Positions 1 to 19,076 of a stretch of 64,000 nt of DNA are shown here, one piece after another. A model generated the notes under the pieces. That model saw nothing but the letters and a program-made list of their open reading frames with translations, made no database searches and was not told the DNA's origin. Numbering within the stretch: the first letter of the stretch is position 1; each line of letters begins with the position of its first letter. A program made the position numbers and the translations under genes. The stretch lies in contig JAJFZO010000747.1 of the NCBI GenBank assembly GCA_021397835.1, positions 5,972,501 to 6,036,500 of the forward strand, in the 5' to 3' direction. Origin of the DNA: Moringa oleifera (taxonomy: Eukaryota; Streptophyta; Magnoliopsida; Brassicales; Moringaceae).

Positions 1-780
1 TTATAAGAGCTGCTCTGACGTGGACCATCAATGACTTCCCTCTATACTCGATGTTGTTTGCTTCGAATACATCAGGAAAATTAGTTTTTTCTTACTATAA
101 AGAAAAGTTAGATGCATTTACTCTCTCTAATAAACCTAAGTAATCTTGGTTTAATAATCACCGTAAATTCTTATATGATGATTATCCATTTCGGAGGAAT
201 AAAATTACATTCCTTAGGAATGAAATAATGAGAAGAGCAGTTCCTTCTATTAAATTTAGGCATGAATTGCTCTATGATATATATCAATTGGAATTGAGAA
301 AAGTCATAGAAGTTGAATAAGATCTGATAAATAATCCTATTTGCAAGATATATGTTTGGAGAAAATGAAGTGATCTACCTTATTGGTGCACCAACTTAAT
401 GGGACACAACCTTGATATCAAGCATATAAAGAAAAATATATTCAATAACATGTTTAAGACTATCTTGAATGAGGAAGAAAGATGAAAGATAATGCAAAGT
501 CGATGGAAAACTTGAAGGTATTTCGTAGAACGCAGCAACTAAGAAATAACTTAAAGTTTGTTACACACTTGGTAAAGCAAGTAAAGAAATATTATGTTAG
601 TAGGTGAAGAATTTAAGATTCTTTAATGGATATGCATCAAACATAGCCAAGGGCATGGATCTGAGGAAATATAAGATGTTCAGGATGAAGAATCATATAC
701 AGCAATTACTACCCATTGCATTTCGTGAACAACCTACAAATGTTTGGCAAGCACTAACAGGTTGAGCATTTTTTTTTTTT
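1..780 (+). pseudogene. CACTA (En/Spm) TNP2-type transposase, 5'-truncated relic
   Basis: Reading the plus strand across stops and frame shifts gives the characteristic order of plant TNP2 transposases. First comes a TINDFPLYSML-like stretch at about 30-60, then a WFNNHRKFL..DYPFRRNK-like stretch at 150-210, a degraded copy of the usual 'nlDvmHieKNvfdn' block at 400-450, a FFNGYASNIAKGMDLRKYK-like block at 620-680, and LLPIAFRE..NVWQALT at 710-760. The N-terminal half lies outside the window. Stops and frameshifts are frequent, so no protein can be made. The identification rests on motif order recalled from the family, not on a search. Together with the two following entries it forms one CACTA element body; I did not see CACTA terminal repeats. 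Confidence 0.75.
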
Positions 781-1514
781 ACAAAGAGCTTACATTAACT
801 ATTATTCAAGTTGAAGATATGAGACAACTTAAGAATAAGATCCATATAATTTTATATAAATTTGAACGTATATTTTTACTAAGCTTTTTTGACTTATTGG
901 AATACTTTTTGGTGCACTTAGCTTATGAAGTAAAGATAGCTTGTTCAATATAGTATTGATGAATGTATCCATTTGAAAGGCATTAATCGTACTTTCATGT
1001 AATTATTTTATCATTTTAAACACTTAATTATTTTATTATTTTTAATTGTCATCGTCAATACTTATCGAGGTTGAAAAGTAATTTTAAAAGTAAAGTAAAA
1101 CTTGAAAGTTCAATATGCAATGCATATTTGATTAAAGAAACATTATCATTTTGCTCCCACTACTTTAAGCTTTATATCAATACATGACATCAAAAAGTAT
1201 CACGAAATGATGCTGGTGATTGTGAGCCAAAAGAGCATGACTTTTTTTTATGTATATTTAAACATCTCAGTCATGCATTTGGAATAGAAAAATCAAGATA
1301 TTTGATAAAAGATGAATATCAGATAATTTATACATATATTTTATTAAACTATCTAGAGGTGCATTTGTTCATAGAATACGTATTTCAAGACTTAATCATG
1401 GCAATTTACTTGTCCATTCACACACAAAAATCTCTATTAACACTAATCATTTTTTTTAATGAATGTTATATAAGATTTATATTTCCTAATTGCATGAACA
1501 TTATTTATGCATAA
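770..1514 (+). pseudogene. DUF4218-like segment of the CACTA element
   Basis: This follows directly on the TNP2-like segment. The frame starting inside the poly-T tract reads a peptide with EDMRQLKNKIHIILYKFERI, then LSFFDLLEYFLVHLAYEVK, which matches the usual DUF4218 pattern of a cysteine/lysine-rich helix followed by PPSFFD..HLPVHLAYE. MYPFER-like residues follow after stops at about 965. An SSICNAYLIKE..SFCSHYF-like block sits at 1105-1170, and a YILLNYLEVHLFIE-like block at 1330-1375. These are recalled family landmarks in the correct order. In-frame stops and a frameshift show it is dead. Confidence 0.7.
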
Positions 1515-1703
1515 CTGATTATGATGTTGACACTCATTTAAAGCTTCAATTTCTAAGTTAGTTCAACTAACACATGTATACTTGTAATTTAAACCCTTAT
1601 TGGTTAAATCATTTTTGGTAAATGTAGTCAAAAGATTTATTGTTAATATTTACAAATTTATGAGCCACTAAATTTTATTGATCATAAATTTATCAAGGGT
1701 ATC

Positions 1704-2027
1704 GTGAAAAATCCGTTAAGAGCTACAATGAATAATAAAGTCTGCATTAAAGGGTTTAACTATTATGCAAATGAAAGTAACTATTTTGATATATTGGTGG
1801 AAATGTTACAATTAGAAAAACTTGTATTACCAATCAAGAAAATCATTTTGTTTAAGTGTTATTGTTTTGATTCAACATCGAATATGGGCTCAAAAGTGTA
1901 TAAATCATATAATCTAAGTGATGTTAATCACAAAAGAAGACTAAATAAGTATGAGTTATTTGTTTTAACTTTACAAGCAACTCATGTTCATTATCTTCCT
2001 TATCAAAGCTTAAGGCCAAGTTTTTAA
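1704..2027 (+). pseudogene. DUF4216-like segment of the CACTA element
   Basis: A 107-residue open stretch contains YFDILVEMLQLEKLVLPIKK, then ILFKCYCFD and a tail KYELFVLTLQATHVHYLP. DUF4216 domains of CACTA elements show a similar order: a tyrosine-rich 'i.el.Y' strand, 'vvlFkCdWfD', then 'ePfvlAsQa.qVfYv'. It lies downstream of the DUF4218-like segment on the same strand, as in intact CACTA proteins. The start codon is not meaningful, because this is an internal piece of a long polyprotein-like ORF. A further acidic stretch, ending in KIYISNELDFESYSIEKE-like residues, runs to about 2250. Confidence 0.65.
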
Positions 2028-2289
2028 TCGAACTTTCAGACTCTGGTTTCACTTATAGATGAATCTAAGATGCTCTTTTTTAAGATAATGATATAAATGT
2101 CTATCAAAGCAAGAGTTACTCAAATTATCCTATCTCTTTGAATGATCTAAGTGGAATATTAATGGATATTAATAATGAAAAAATATACATATCAAATGAG
2201 CTAGATTTTGAGAGTTATTCTATTGAGAAAGAGATGAAGAAGTGAGATGAAGAGAAAGACTTTAGTGATGATGGTTTATTAGTTATTTT

Positions 2290-4400
2290 TAATTCTAAAT
2301 TTCATGTTTGAATTAATATATATGTATCAATTTGTATATTTTATAACTAGTGAATGAATTATTTAATCTATTATTGCAAATGATTCGTTTTGTGAATTAT
2401 GTGTTGATGTGATTATCCATTATATCATGTTTTTATCATATATTTTAATCTTAAGGGACTTCGTCAAATTTTTTTAAAAAATTTATCTATTATGCTAATT
2501 TAAATTTATTAATTTTATTAACATTCAAGGGAGATGAGATGGCTTCAAAAAAAGAGGTGAGTACTTCAGAAGGAGAGATCCACTATCAGCGTCTCCACAG
2601 TTGTATTCCCATGATAAGGAGGAGGACATAATTGCACTATCTCCACGTGCAGCTTTTGTACCATTAGATGGGTTTCTTAGCTTTACTTTATCATTTTCTA
2701 GCTTTATAACTAGTAAGATTACAATTGGAGGCGTTATAAAGTAAATTTTAGTTTAAATTTTTGCAAAAATGTAAAGAAGTATCCAAACTATCATTACAAA
2801 AAGTTTTGATTATTTTATATGTTAAAAATATTTTTTAAAAATTTATATTATAAAAAATTTTAAAAATTCATAAAAATAGTTTATGAGTCTAAAATTCTTC
2901 AAATTCGAGTGTAAATTTTATTTAAGTCATTTTTTATACATTTGAATTACAAAAATATCCTTAATTTTTCATTTTTTTGAACCAAAGTTTAATTTAGATT
3001 AAATTGATATTTTTAAGGCAAAATGGAGTGAAATTGAAATTCAATGTTCAAACTAAAAAATGAGTTAAGTTTTAGGATTTTTTTATATTTACTATAAAAT
3101 TTAATAATGATAATGTTATTTTATTTTCAAATAATAAAAATAAGTAAAATTTATACATAATTTTGATATTTATCTCATATTATTAATTAAACTCTTATGT
3201 TTAAAAAGTAAAAAATCTAATTCTAAATTACTAAATTAGACTAAATTGAATTTTATGAAAAAATGCAACAATATATTCAAGGGACTATCATAAAAAAAAT
3301 TTAAAATCTTTTAAGTACTAAAAATAAATATTTTTTTAATTTATATTATTAATTTTTTTTAAAATATATAATAAAATTTAAATAAAATATTATTCAAATT
3401 TAAAAAAAAAAACTTAAAACGAAATAAATAATTCAGTCGAGTAATTTTTTTTAATCATTTTAACGATGAATATACTCTTAATTATTAATAGTTATTTAAA
3501 TTAAAAATTTAATTTAAACTAAATTAATAAATTAAAATTAAATTTATCATTTTTTAAACATAAAAATTGATTGTAAATAAAGTAAATATGAAAAGTTTAT
3601 ATAAATTTATATAAAAAAAGAATCTTATAACGCAATTTACAATGTGTTAAAACAATATCATCTTAATTACAGATACATTTAGCTAGTGCAAAACTCTAAC
3701 TTCATTATTTGCTATTAAAGGGTGCTTTACTTGAGTAAAAATAAGATATGGGGATAATTTGGTGAAGTTTAAGTTCATCGTGCCCACTATTATATTATGA
3801 ACTTATTTGCTTCTTATGTATTTTCTTTTAATAATTGTTTAATATATTAATAAAAAATTAAAAAATTAGATAAAAATATCATAAAATTTATATTTATATC
3901 GTATTATTAATTAAAGTTTTATATTTAAAAAGTGACAAATTAAATTTTAATTTATCAATTAATAAATTGAACTTCAGCTAAAATGGTTATCAAAAATTAA
4001 AAATATTTTCGTTGTAAATTTAAATATTTTTTGATATAAAATTCGTTTTTATAATTTTTTTAAAAATTTGATAATATAAATTTTAATTTAAAAATATTTT
4101 TCAGTTTTCAAAACATTTTAAATTTTTTTATAGCGATGTTTGAATATTTTATGAAAAAATTTAAATCAATATTAGTAGCATAAGATTTTTAGTTTAATTT
4201 TTAAAATTTTTAATAAAATATAATTTATATCAAATCAATAAATTAAAATTTAATTTTTTATTTTTAAATATAAAAATTTAATTAATAATATATAATAAAT
4301 ATTAAAATTTTATAAAACATTTGTTTAAAAAAAAAAAAACACACCTTTACCAGAGAAGTCTCTAATTGTAATTTGAATATTCTGATTAGCAGAAATAGAT
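2290..4400. repeat. AT-rich intergenic block with copies of a dispersed AT-rich repeat
   Basis: No gene is visible. The stretch is very AT-rich. At about 2740-3480 and 3870-4340 it contains degenerate copies of a repeat family that recurs at 12230-12540, 51261-52351 and 62000-62300. Shared landmarks are a 'cttatgtttaaaaagt' tract, then 'taatctatcaattt', then an 'aaactatcat..aaaaattt' tract. The copies at 51 kb show the family to be a foldback (long inverted repeat) element. The boundaries here are approximate. Confidence 0.5.
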
Positions 4401-4522
4401 CGTTTTGGTCAAACGGTATTTGGTAGGGCAGAACATTTTTTGAAATGGGACCGTCCGCTTAAAACAGGGAAGAGCCTACAATCCTCTTGTTTACAGAGGG
4501 ATGGAGTTCGCAGACTATTGAT

Positions 4523-4528
4523 TGGGCC
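4523..4528 (+). promoter_or_regulatory. Site II-type element (TGGGCC) upstream of RuvBL1
   Basis: TGGGCC lies 79-84 bases before the chosen start codon of the RuvB-like gene. TGGGCY site II motifs are known from promoters of plant housekeeping and ribosomal-protein genes. Here the motif may lie in the proximal promoter or in the leader, because the transcription start is not known. No convincing TATA box is seen nearby, which fits a TATA-less housekeeping promoter. Confidence 0.35.
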
Positions 4529-4606
4529 TTCGCCACATCTCTGGTTGAAGCTGCCAAATACGTACAGAAGAGTAAAAGAGAGCGCCGTGGAGGACAATCC
4601 AGACAG

Positions 4607-11311
<6,705 letters not shown>

Positions 11312-13511
11312 TAGTTCTACTTTTTAGTGACGGTCAAAAAAGTAATTTTGTTTTAAATTATCTCCTCTGCCATCATTTCCACAGAGCCTGAATGATGCAT
11401 CACTTTGTATTTTTTGTTTGACATAGGAATTGCAGAGACGATGAATATTAAATGGCTAATGGGTCCAAAGTTGTGCAAATGTGAAGTCTGTTAGTTGAGA
11501 TGGTAGACTTGCTCCGCCGTTCTATGTTATCTATCCAGTTAGTTCGAACAGTAAGACCAGAACAACATATTGTTGACATTGTTATATCATCCGCATTATT
11601 TATTTTTGAAGTTTCCTGTATTTTGAAGAGCCAGTTATATCTTTTAGCAGCCCTGCCTTTGCTTGTTTCTATTGCTTCCGACACCTGAAAATTCCAGGCA
11701 GTTTTCTTTTTCTGTCTTGAAGGGAAAGTATTTCTTAGACTTGGTTGATCATCTGAATTGCTCACCAAATTGATGAACTGATTGCATTAGCCTTTTGATT
11801 TTAATATCTCATTGCAGGTTTCTTGGCTTTTGAACTATAATTTTCAAATCTTGTTGATATATAATATATTTATTAATTTGATTATATTATAAGTAGTATA
11901 CTGAATCAAACTATTTGAGGTCTCAAAAGTTGAATCTATCCTAAAAAGTGTTATATCCACAGGGTTAGGAGGTCATCTTTATTCCAGTACCCAAGGGTTA
12001 ATTTATCTTTGACTTTAAGTGACATTGGCTTTTTTTTTTTTTTTTTTAATTTCTTTTCTAAATGAAAACTATTTAGGCAAACATACCAGATTATATCTAA
12101 CTATGTTGCAGTGTCTGGTAAGTAAAACAAATTCCACAAGCAAATCATTATTTATTGATTGTGGTTACATTAGGTTCGATTTAAGCAATGATAAAACAAT
12201 TAAGTGTATTTTTATTGTAAAAATATTTTTTACATTAGTTTAAATGAATTTTTTATTTAACATTAATTTTATTTTTTATTTAAATAATTTTTAATTCATG
12301 AATTATTTTTTATAATATGATAATACGAATTTTAAAAAATATTTTTAGTACTTAAAATTTTTATTTTTTTATGATAGTTTGACTATATTTTTATAATTAC
12401 AAAAAATTTTAAATTAAAATTCATTATAAAAATTTTTAATTTTTTATATCATATAATAAAATTTAATTTAATTTAAATTGATAATTAAATTTTATTTTTA
12501 AAATTAAATTTATTTTGGAAGAATCACTTTAAAATTTATATAATAACTGTTATTTTTTAAAATATATGGTGGAGTTGCATTAGTGTCCGGGGTGGATTTA
12601 CAGGAGATTATGTTTTGTTTTTGAAGATATTTTATAAGATTAAAATTATCTTCTCACATTTATTGTGCATAAAATGATTTTATTTTAAATAAATTTTTTA
12701 TACAAAAAATTATAAAATTTTTTAATTATATTTATTAAGATATTATAAAACATAAGATAAATAAAAAAAATGAGTCAACCTACTTTTTCAATTTAAATTT
12801 TGAGACATTGACGGAATTAATTATATATTCAATTTTTTTAATTTAGTGTAAATTCAACGTTAATTTTAATGATCATAAAAATAAAATATTTTTGATGTTG
12901 TTAAAAAAAACTATACACTTCATTTTAAGTTAATTTTTTAATTTAAATAATTTTTAATTTATTAGACATTTTTATAAATTTTTAAATTTTAACGGTATAA
13001 AATTTTTAAAATATTTATAATATTAAAAAAATTGTGATATTTTTTATGAGAGTTTCAATTTTTGTTTTACATGTGTAGAAAATTTATTATAAAATTTTTA
13101 TTTAAAATAAAATTATGACATGATTTAAGCTAACAATTTAAAATATTTTAAATTAAAATTTATTATACAATTTCAATTTAATTAATTTTTTAAAAATTAA
13201 AAATAAAATTTAAATTAATATGAAACAAAATATTAAATAAATAATTAATCTAATAAATATTTTGAATAATAATTTATATATATATATATATATAAATATG
13301 TACTCTATAAAACTTATTTGTTAATTTACACTTACCATGGGAGTACCATGACACATCATGTCAATGAGGCAATACCCAATGCGTTACCGTCATTTGTTCA
13401 AATCACAGAAAACAGAAAACAGGGAGCCGAGAAGCTGAAGGGCAAAGGGAGCCAAAAAGAAGAGAAACCTTGGTAGGGTTTTAGGGGTAGAGGAGAAGAC
13501 GAAGAGAACTC
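11312..13511. other. RuvBL1 3' region, AT-rich spacer and LRR-gene 5' region
   Basis: About 500 bases after the RuvBL1 stop are of ordinary composition and probably hold the 3' UTR. From 12230 to 13270 the DNA is extremely AT-rich and includes a copy of the dispersed AT-rich repeat (about 12230-12540) and a TA run at 13273-13292. From about 13330 the composition rises again and leads into the LRR gene's leader. I see no gene in between. Confidence 0.5.
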
Positions 13512-16500
13512 ATGAACCGTCTGAGCACAGAGCAGATTTTGAAAGAGAAACAGACTCGTGACCCCAACTCAATCACCGAGCTTACTCTCACTCACAAAGC
13601 TCTCTCCGATGTACGACATTGATTCTTCCCGCTCTTCATCCTTTCTGTGCCTCCACTTTCTTTGAATTATCTTACTCTTTATCTCTCCAGAACAGCTAGC
13701 CTTTTTGATGCTAAATCTACAAATTTTTCAGGCTTCTTGCTTGGGCGACTTCAAAAACTTGGAGAGACTTGATCTCCGTTTCAACAATCTCACTTCTGTT
13801 GAGGTTAGTTTCCTTTCATTATGTATGTATAGGAGTATCTGTCATGTATCTACGTATAAATATATGTATGTGATGAGTATGTTTATTCGTTCATGTATAT
13901 GTATTTACTGTGTGTGCATGGAGGGAAGTTAACTAATTTAGTTCTTTGCTCTTACATTAGGGGTTGAAATCATGCGTCAATTTGAAGTGGCTATCAGTCG
14001 TCCAAAATAAATTGCAGAGCTTGAAAGGCATTGAAGGACTTTCTAAGCTTACTGTACGTAGCTTGAAATTTGCAACTTCTCGTTTTGAGTTCTGTGGATA
14101 ACTGAAGCTTTAGGATTTTAAAATGGTTTGCCTTCCTTTTCTTGCTCCTTGTTTTTACAAGGAGAATCCTGCTTAAAACAGAAGTGATGTGAAGCAATAT
14201 CGAATTTGGTCTTGCATTATTATGGTTATGCTTTTTGCCTATATTGAAAATAATTTACTTATCAGTTTTGTCTTGTTTCATGGATCTTATTAAGTACAAA
14301 AAGTCTGAGGACTTCCAATTTCAATGTATATCTCTGTGGAGAAATTGGTTACTTCTAATCTCTGTCTTATTGACCCTTTTCATTATTGGTCCAATGGACT
14401 TGCTTTAACTGAACTATCTCTTTTTCACTTGTTTGGTTGTAAAATTGAATGATTGAATTGATCTTCTGGAGTCACTTTATTCCATTGTTTCAATCAGGTG
14501 TTGAATGCAGGGAAAAATAAGCTTAGATCTATGGATGAGGTCAGGTCTCTTGTGAGCTTACGTGCATTGATTTTGAATGGTGAGGTTTCTCAGTTAAACA
14601 CTGCATTAATCATTTATGCTGGTACTATCTCTCCGGCTAATACCTTTCCTTTCCGTCTTTGCTGGCCACAGACAATGAAATTGTCTCCATGTGCAGGCTT
14701 GATCAACTGAAAGACTTGAACACTCTTGGTATGGGTCATTTTCTTATTAGCTCATGAGATAATCCATTCAACTGCTGAGATTCTTCCCCCAAAAATGTGG
14801 TTCATAACAATTGCAGTTCATGTTTAGCAAAGAAATTAAATTTGTATTTTTGTTTCAAAGGTGAATTCAATGAGGAATTAGAAAATAATTCAACCCTCGG
14901 TCAACAAAGTAAGAGCTGGGATCCTTTTCCTGGATTTCCTTTCTTGTAAGGGATTGGTACTCTTGGACTGGAGTGGAATGAATAAAGTTGAAAAACCACA
15001 TAAGGTAATTCCTTAAAACAGCTAGAATCTTAGTTGGGAATGGGAGAGACTCATGTCATTTTTCTTCTCATCTGGCTGGAATTTCAGAATATTGGCTGAT
15101 TGTTTCTTTAAAACTCATTTTATGGGATTGTTATTTTTTCTGGTCACGTTGTATGTATAATTCATTTTCTTCCAAGTTGCTTATGGATTCTTTGGCTTTT
15201 GGGCGTCTGAATTTATTTTCAAGGAACGTAGTTTCATTTGATTCTTTTCTTGTCATTGGATTGATTTCAAATGTTAAAAGAATGTGCTCCCATTGATCGA
15301 AAGATTGAGATTTCTTTACCTTATGGCTACTGATGTTATTAATTGCACTCAATGTTTGAAGTATATGTTCAAATTTGGGCAATCTAAGTAAAAAATTAGA
15401 AGTGATCCTTTACTTTTGCTATAAAGAATTGAATGGAGGAGGTAATGGCATTATAACTGCAAATGGATCTACATGGTTGGAACAAGGACATTAGATCTGC
15501 ATTTTCTTTGTTCTTCTTTTGGTCTCTCCTGTCCATCCAGAGGAGAGAGCATATCAGATTTTCCAAAGGCATCTTTTCAAAATTGATATAAAATTTGAGT
15601 ATGCTAAGAAATGAAGAGTGTGTTGGGAGTTAGTATGTATTACGCCACTGAGGGGTCACTGAGGGCTTTGTGTTGGACCTTTAAGCAGATGATTAGTGGC
15701 AGTGATAGTTTGTCTGGCCCTGCTTACTACTCCTTCTTCTGGTTTCCTTTTCAACTTATTTGGGTCTATGATGCTCAAGATAAAATGCTTTTAGTCATGA
15801 GATGGATGAGATGAAATTTTAAAACAGAACTCACTAGCATGGTTCATCCATATGAACACCATATCAAGTTGATTGAAGAGCTTCATGGGTGATTTGATTG
15901 TTTTTGGTTATAGCAACTAATATATTTTCTTGAAGATAATTTTTACCTTTTCTGATCTTGTATTTAATCAATTGTTTATGGAGTTACTCAGTTTTCTCAA
16001 CCTTTTTGATACTCATGTGCTGCATACTTGGGTTGTAAAATGCCCATGATTGTCCTCTCAAGCGTTCCTTTGAATTGATGTATCTACCTTGGTTTCTATA
16101 TCACACCAAACTGTTCTAGCGTTTTCACCACCTTCTTTGATCTTGCAAGATATGAACTTTCTAGTAATTGTTGGTAATTGATCACTTTATTGAGAAACAG
16201 CTGAATTTTTTGAACCTGTAAGATCTAATTAACTTATATTGCTCATGACTAATAAAATTCAGCCTCCGAGACAATCAATTTGAATGTGAATGATGGAAAG
16301 CTTTTCCTTATGCGGTCCTTAAAATTTTGAAGTTTCTTTTTGGTTTTTGGAATTTCCTGCAGTTCTTTCGAGAAATCCTATTCATGAAATTGGTGAATCT
16401 CTTGTCAACATGAAATCTATCACTAAGGTAAGCAGTTTGTTGGTCCTTGATTGTCTGATGCTGCATATAGAATCACTTGCATGCTGCTAAGGCCGTCATG

Positions 16501-17777
16501 TCACTCTTGGTTCCAGATATCTCTATCTAATTGCCAAATTCAGACTATTGGTTCTTGCCTCAAGTCCTGCACTGATTTAAAAGAGCTGCGTCTTGCTCAC
16601 AATGATATCAAGGTAGTCACTCTGCTTATTTATTTCACTAGAAGCTTTTCATTGCATGCAGCTCTTGAGATTTATTTTGCATTAAATTGCTTATCCTTTC
16701 TTATTGTGTTTGTCAGTCATGTCCATATCTTTGGTTTCATCTTCCCTTTTGATTTTGTTCCTTGATAACAAATTTGCTGCTTTCTGTCTCTCTCATTTCC
16801 TCCCTCCTTTTCTCTCTATGAACTGCTTAGGCTCTCCCAGCTGAGTTGAGTTGTAACAGAAGACTCCAAAATTTAGACTTGGGAAATAACACGATCATAA
16901 GGTGGTCTGACTTGAAGGTTAGGCAGATGGAGGTTAAGTTAGCTCTTCTTTCCAAGTTTGTGTTAAACTCCTAAGGTCTATCTATAACCATGTGCAAGGG
17001 CTACTTGCTGAATGGCAGGTTTTGGAATCATTATGTAACTTGAGGAACCTCAATTTACAAGGAAATCCTATTGCAGAGAAGGACAACTTGGCAAAGAAGG
17101 TATTTCTTTCTACATTTTTCAAAGCTATATTTTCAATCCAGCTCTGGCCTCTTAATCTGATTATCTGGGAAACAACATTATTGCAGGTCAGAAAACTACT
17201 TCCAAGCTTGAATATTTTCAATGCTAAACCCTTAGATAAAAACATAAAGAATGAAAAGAGTGACAGAGTTGATGATGCTTTACCTAGTGGTGATAACAAG
17301 GTGGATGGGAAGAGGGCGAAAAGACAGCGAATCAGTAAAGATGATTCAAAACATCATGTGATTGGTCAAAACAAAGATGGTGACCTTAGTAATGTTGGTG
17401 ATACTTCTGTGGAGAAGGAATTGAAGCGAAAAAGGGAGAAGACAGATGACAAACACTTAAAGAAAGAACCATTCTGGGAGGATGACGGTAAAACTGTTGA
17501 AGAGAAACCAAAGAGGAAAAAATCGAAGGAGGAACGAGGTGAGCTTGATGTTATTGATGATGGAGAAACTTCTTTCATGGAGCTTTTTGCTGATGATAAA
17601 AATCCTGAAAATGATGGTGAAAAGAAGACAGTTAACAGAGCTGTTCAAGACGTGGCTGGAGGTGTAGTTACCTACCCTTCTAAGAGAAAGAAAACTAAGA
17701 AACAGAGCATGGGTGCTACATTGCGGTTGTCCCCAGAAGTTGAAGTTGGAATGGGTGGACCGTCAACATGGGACTGA
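13512..17777 (+). CDS. SDS22-type leucine-rich-repeat protein with lysine-rich tail, 10 exons
   Basis: Exons: 13512-13610, 13732-13803, 13961-14053, 14498-14579, 14672-14728, 16363-16427, 16517-16612, 16831-16917, 17019-17099, 17187-17777. They sum to 1323 bases, i.e. 440 residues. All introns are GT-AG and all junctions stay in frame. Residues 20-245 hold seven or eight short LRRs of the LxxLxLxxN.I type (LERLDLRFNNL, LKELRLAHNDI, LRNLNLQGNPI). An LRR-cap-like VRKLLPSLNIFNAKPLD follows at 245-261. The tail is acidic and basic with clusters KRAKRQR, KRKREK, KPKRKK and SKRKKTKK, so nuclear location is likely. No catalytic domain is present; a binding role is inferred. It resembles the uncharacterised Arabidopsis LRR protein At5g22320, which lies next to RIN1. 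The first ATG of exon 1 was used. Confidence 0.92.
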
Positions 17778-19076
17778 TTTCTTTTTTTTTTTTTTTTTTT
17801 TTTTTGAGGAGTTGCACAAATGTTTTGGACTTTAGGGACCCCATTTGGAAGCTGTCTGTTAACTCCTGCATACTTAGGTTTGAATCCGTTATCTTGTACT
17901 ACACAACCTCTTTGCTTGTATCTGCAAGGAGTACATGATTCCATTTTGGTTCATTTCATCATGTAATCAGGTGCACTAACATATTTGTTGAGTTAATCAT
18001 GTTTTTTAACGAATTAGTTTGGAATATCACACTTCCTTGCGACTTGTAGACAACAGAAGATTCTCTTGGTTTGCTGCTGACAGAACTAACGAATCCACGC
18101 CAGTTCTGCCAGGTATATGTCATACATAATACTCATTATATTAGCTGTTTGCAGAGTTTATTAGAATCTGAACTTACAAGAAGTAGCCCAATGGAGAAGA
18201 GCCTTATACGGCCTTTGTACTTGTAGTAGATGTCAGAATTGCAAATTTACTTGTTACATCAGCCAATCTACAGGTGGTAATTAGCTTAGACTTTTGCATG
18301 AATAACATGAAATCAGGCATGTGACCTCAAACTTGAGGTGGTGGATGACTTTGTGGTGGAATGTCAAGAAGGATGGTTTTAGAAATGGCTCAGGACCCAA
18401 ACTCTCTCGTGCTGTTGATATTTCAATGTTTGTTTGTGAATTAGGGTCACTGATGCAATTGAATCTTGATCTTACTGCTAATATATAATTTGCTTCTTGT
18501 GCTTAACTTTGTTGCTCTATTGCCTTTCTATAAAAGTTTTGGCATTTAATTGAGTGTGTTATCTTGCTTTTCTTCTCGTGCTTAACTTTCTTGCTTATCT
18601 TCACATGTATTGCTAAAAAACAAGAGTTTTACATTGTCATAACAATTTTCTTTGTCATTTTTCACGCACTTTATAAAAAAGATTTGATATATTATTGTAG
18701 TATAGTAGTATGGTCATCCACATATTGATGGTTAAACTGAAGTTACAAATTGGAAATGGGAAAATATTCTTCACAACTTGACCAAGGAAAATCCCAAGTG
18801 ATAGGACAACATTTTCGTGAACTCTCGCATAATAATCTAGCAAATTGATGTAGTGACTTGTCTCCTTTTGAGGCTGTTTATATTTAATCACTATTGCATA
18901 CTCTAGATTTGGTTCCTTTGCCATTACAACTTAGACTAATATTCAAATGATTTATCAACGTAACTAAAGTACAACACATAGTGGTATATATACAACTTCG
19001 ATAATGTTGAATAGAGTGGTAAGACAGTTAAGTAACAACTAATTAATTAACTGACTAACTAAATAACCTTAACTCA
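17778..19076. other. LRR-gene 3' region and probable copia LTR remnant
   Basis: A 23-base T tract follows the stop at about 17787. The next few hundred bases are of mixed composition and probably contain the 3' UTR. The segment just below 19076 is the expected place for the 3' LTR of the minus-strand copia fragment: in minus orientation a purine tract AAGGGAAG is followed by TGAGTTAAGG. I could not place the other end of this LTR, and I see no second copy. Confidence 0.35.

Noticed and set aside
4487..4606. In-frame N-terminal extension of RuvBL1 from an upstream ATG
   Set aside because: The family starts at the MEKMKIEE position and the upstream residues look like leader sequence. It is noted in the gene entry but not used.
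17366..17578. Minus-strand open frame opposite the last LRR exon
   Set aside because: It is a serine/phenylalanine-rich shadow of lysine/aspartate-rich coding sequence.
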